A stretch of 6,493 nt of DNA. Source: Firmicutes bacterium UBA1426 (GTDB lineage Bacteria; Bacillota; Clostridia; Peptostreptococcales; Anaerovoracaceae). A program made the position numbers and the translations under genes. Position 1 is the stretch's first letter; every line of letters begins with the position of its first letter. The notes beneath the pieces were generated by a model. It was given only the letters and a program-made list of their open reading frames with translations, ran no database searches and was not told the origin of the DNA. Shown piece by piece: positions 6,199 to 6,493 of the stretch. The DNA lies in the NCBI GenBank assembly GCA_002329675.1, contig DCUA01000146.1:1-6493 (forward strand). Reading direction: 5' to 3'.

Positions 6199-6375
6199 CG
6201 GACTTGGAAGGTGAGTGTTTCACCTCCTGGGACGGACCTTGGCGGGCCGATTACCCGTATGAAAGAGTATTTTTCCATTCCGGTAAGTCTACATGATTTG
6301 GCTGGTTGAGGCCAGCTTTTTAGCTGGTTCCTCGTGTCACATGCAAGGTTGTTTGCTTACATGAGAAGGAATGGA
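6199..6375 (+). ncRNA. Candidate bridge RNA of the IS110-family element
   Basis: The region between the -10 box and the recombinase gene is free of genes and rich in potential structure. There is a 5' hairpin (6209-6214 with 6220-6225, 5-base loop). A longer stem (6249-6255 with 6282-6289, one bulge) carries an internal loop and a small top hairpin (6261-6264 with 6272-6275). A strong 10-bp hairpin with a UUUU loop follows (6308-6317 with 6322-6333). Last is a stem (6331-6337 with 6359-6365) closing a loop and the GCAA/TTGC hairpin (6343-6346 with 6353-6356). The order, a 5' stem-loop then two looped stems, fits the published IS110 bridge RNA plan of a target-binding and a donor-binding loop. 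Both ends are estimates, and pairing was judged by eye. Some stems compete, notably at 6331-6333. Confidence 0.55.
6308..6333 (+). repeat. Strong hairpin within the IS110 left end
   Basis: GAGGCCAGCT (6308-6317) pairs with AGCTGG (6322-6327) and CCTC (6330-6333), with a two-base bulge and a four-base T loop. An alternative 5-bp stem (6301-6305 with 6312-6316) uses some of the same bases, so the RNA could switch between two folds. Confidence 0.6.
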
Positions 6376-6399
6376 GGCTTTTAAGTCCATTAATTTTTT

Positions 6400-6406
6400 A
6401 AGGAGG
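6400..6406 (+). promoter_or_regulatory. Ribosome binding site of the IS110 recombinase
   Basis: AAGGAGG, a full consensus, lies seven bases before ATG at 6414 and fixes the start. Confidence 0.8.
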
Positions 6407-6413
6407 CATTTTG

Positions 6414-6493
6414 ATGAATTTCAGACCTATTGCAGGAATCGATGTAGGTAAATTCTTCAGTGAGATGGCAATTCTTTCTCCATCCAATGAAGT
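6414..6493 (+). CDS. IS110-family transposase (DEDD recombinase), N-terminal fragment at window edge
   Basis: Only the first 26 codons lie in the window. The sequence begins MNFRPIAGIDVGKFFSEMAI. GIDVGK is the characteristic first strand of the RuvC-like DEDD domain of IS110 transposases, with Asp10 as the first metal-binding acidic residue. The start has a consensus ribosome binding site. The long structured leader upstream supports the IS110 rather than IS1111 group, since IS1111-type elements carry their guide RNA downstream of the gene. The enzyme would use the bridge RNA to choose target and donor DNA. A RuvC-fold protein of another kind cannot be excluded from 26 residues alone, but the leader makes that unlikely. 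Confidence 0.75.
   Translation, partial: MNFRPIAGIDVGKFFSEMAILSPSNE

Larger units (their letters stand above)
6175..6493 (+). mobile_element. IS110-family insertion sequence, left end (partial)
   Basis: The start of an IS110-type recombinase gene at 6414 is preceded by a structured, gene-free stretch of more than 200 bases, as in IS110-group elements, where the non-coding left end makes the guide RNA. The left boundary is approximate because this family lacks clear terminal inverted repeats; it probably lies between 6100 and 6190. The rest of the element is beyond the window. Confidence 0.7.

Overview
The window looks like a stretch of a Bacillota (Clostridia-like) chromosome. The evidence is strong purine-rich ribosome binding sites, a three-repeat S-layer homology (SLH) protein, and two lipoproteins with Gram-positive-style low-complexity linkers behind a lipobox. 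I cannot name the species. Nearly everything lies on the minus strand. The exception is an IS110-family element that enters at the right edge on the plus strand.

Layout by coordinate. (1) Positions 1 to about 1745 hold the 5' part of an insertion sequence read on the minus strand. A complete DruA-like (DUF4338) gene (1632-730) overlaps a DDE transposase gene by 8 bases; the transposase starts at 737 and runs off the left edge. The leader has a good sigma-A-type promoter, and a perfect 11-bp inverted repeat encloses the ribosome binding site and start codon. (2) Positions 1820-5999 hold a tight three-gene operon on the minus strand. In transcription order these are a 707-residue secreted SLH protein, a 374-residue lipoprotein with an Asp/Ser/Glu linker and EF-hand-like repeats, and a 294-residue lipoprotein made of two copies of one domain. 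The gaps between them are only 10 and 36 bases. (3) Positions 6016 to about 6180 are the operon leader, with one clear hairpin. (4) From about 6180 to 6493 is the left end of an IS110-family element: a structured non-coding region that is a good bridge-RNA candidate, then the first 26 codons of the DEDD recombinase.

The three operon genes all encode exported proteins. One is probably held on the cell wall through its SLH repeats, and two are probably lipid-anchored in the membrane, so together they may form a surface or envelope assembly. The substrate cannot be read from the sequence. The SLH protein ends in a domain resembling the LolA/DUF4412 (lipoprotein-carrier-like) fold. No terminator is visible between the operon and the DruA-type element, which lies downstream in the same orientation, so operon transcripts probably read into it. 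The inverted repeat at the start of its first gene would fold in such read-through RNA but not in RNA from the element's own promoter.

The most interesting items are the candidate bridge RNA, the predicted read-through-sensitive control of the DruA-like gene, the DruA-like/transposase coupling, and the undescribed-looking SLH plus two-lipoprotein cassette.
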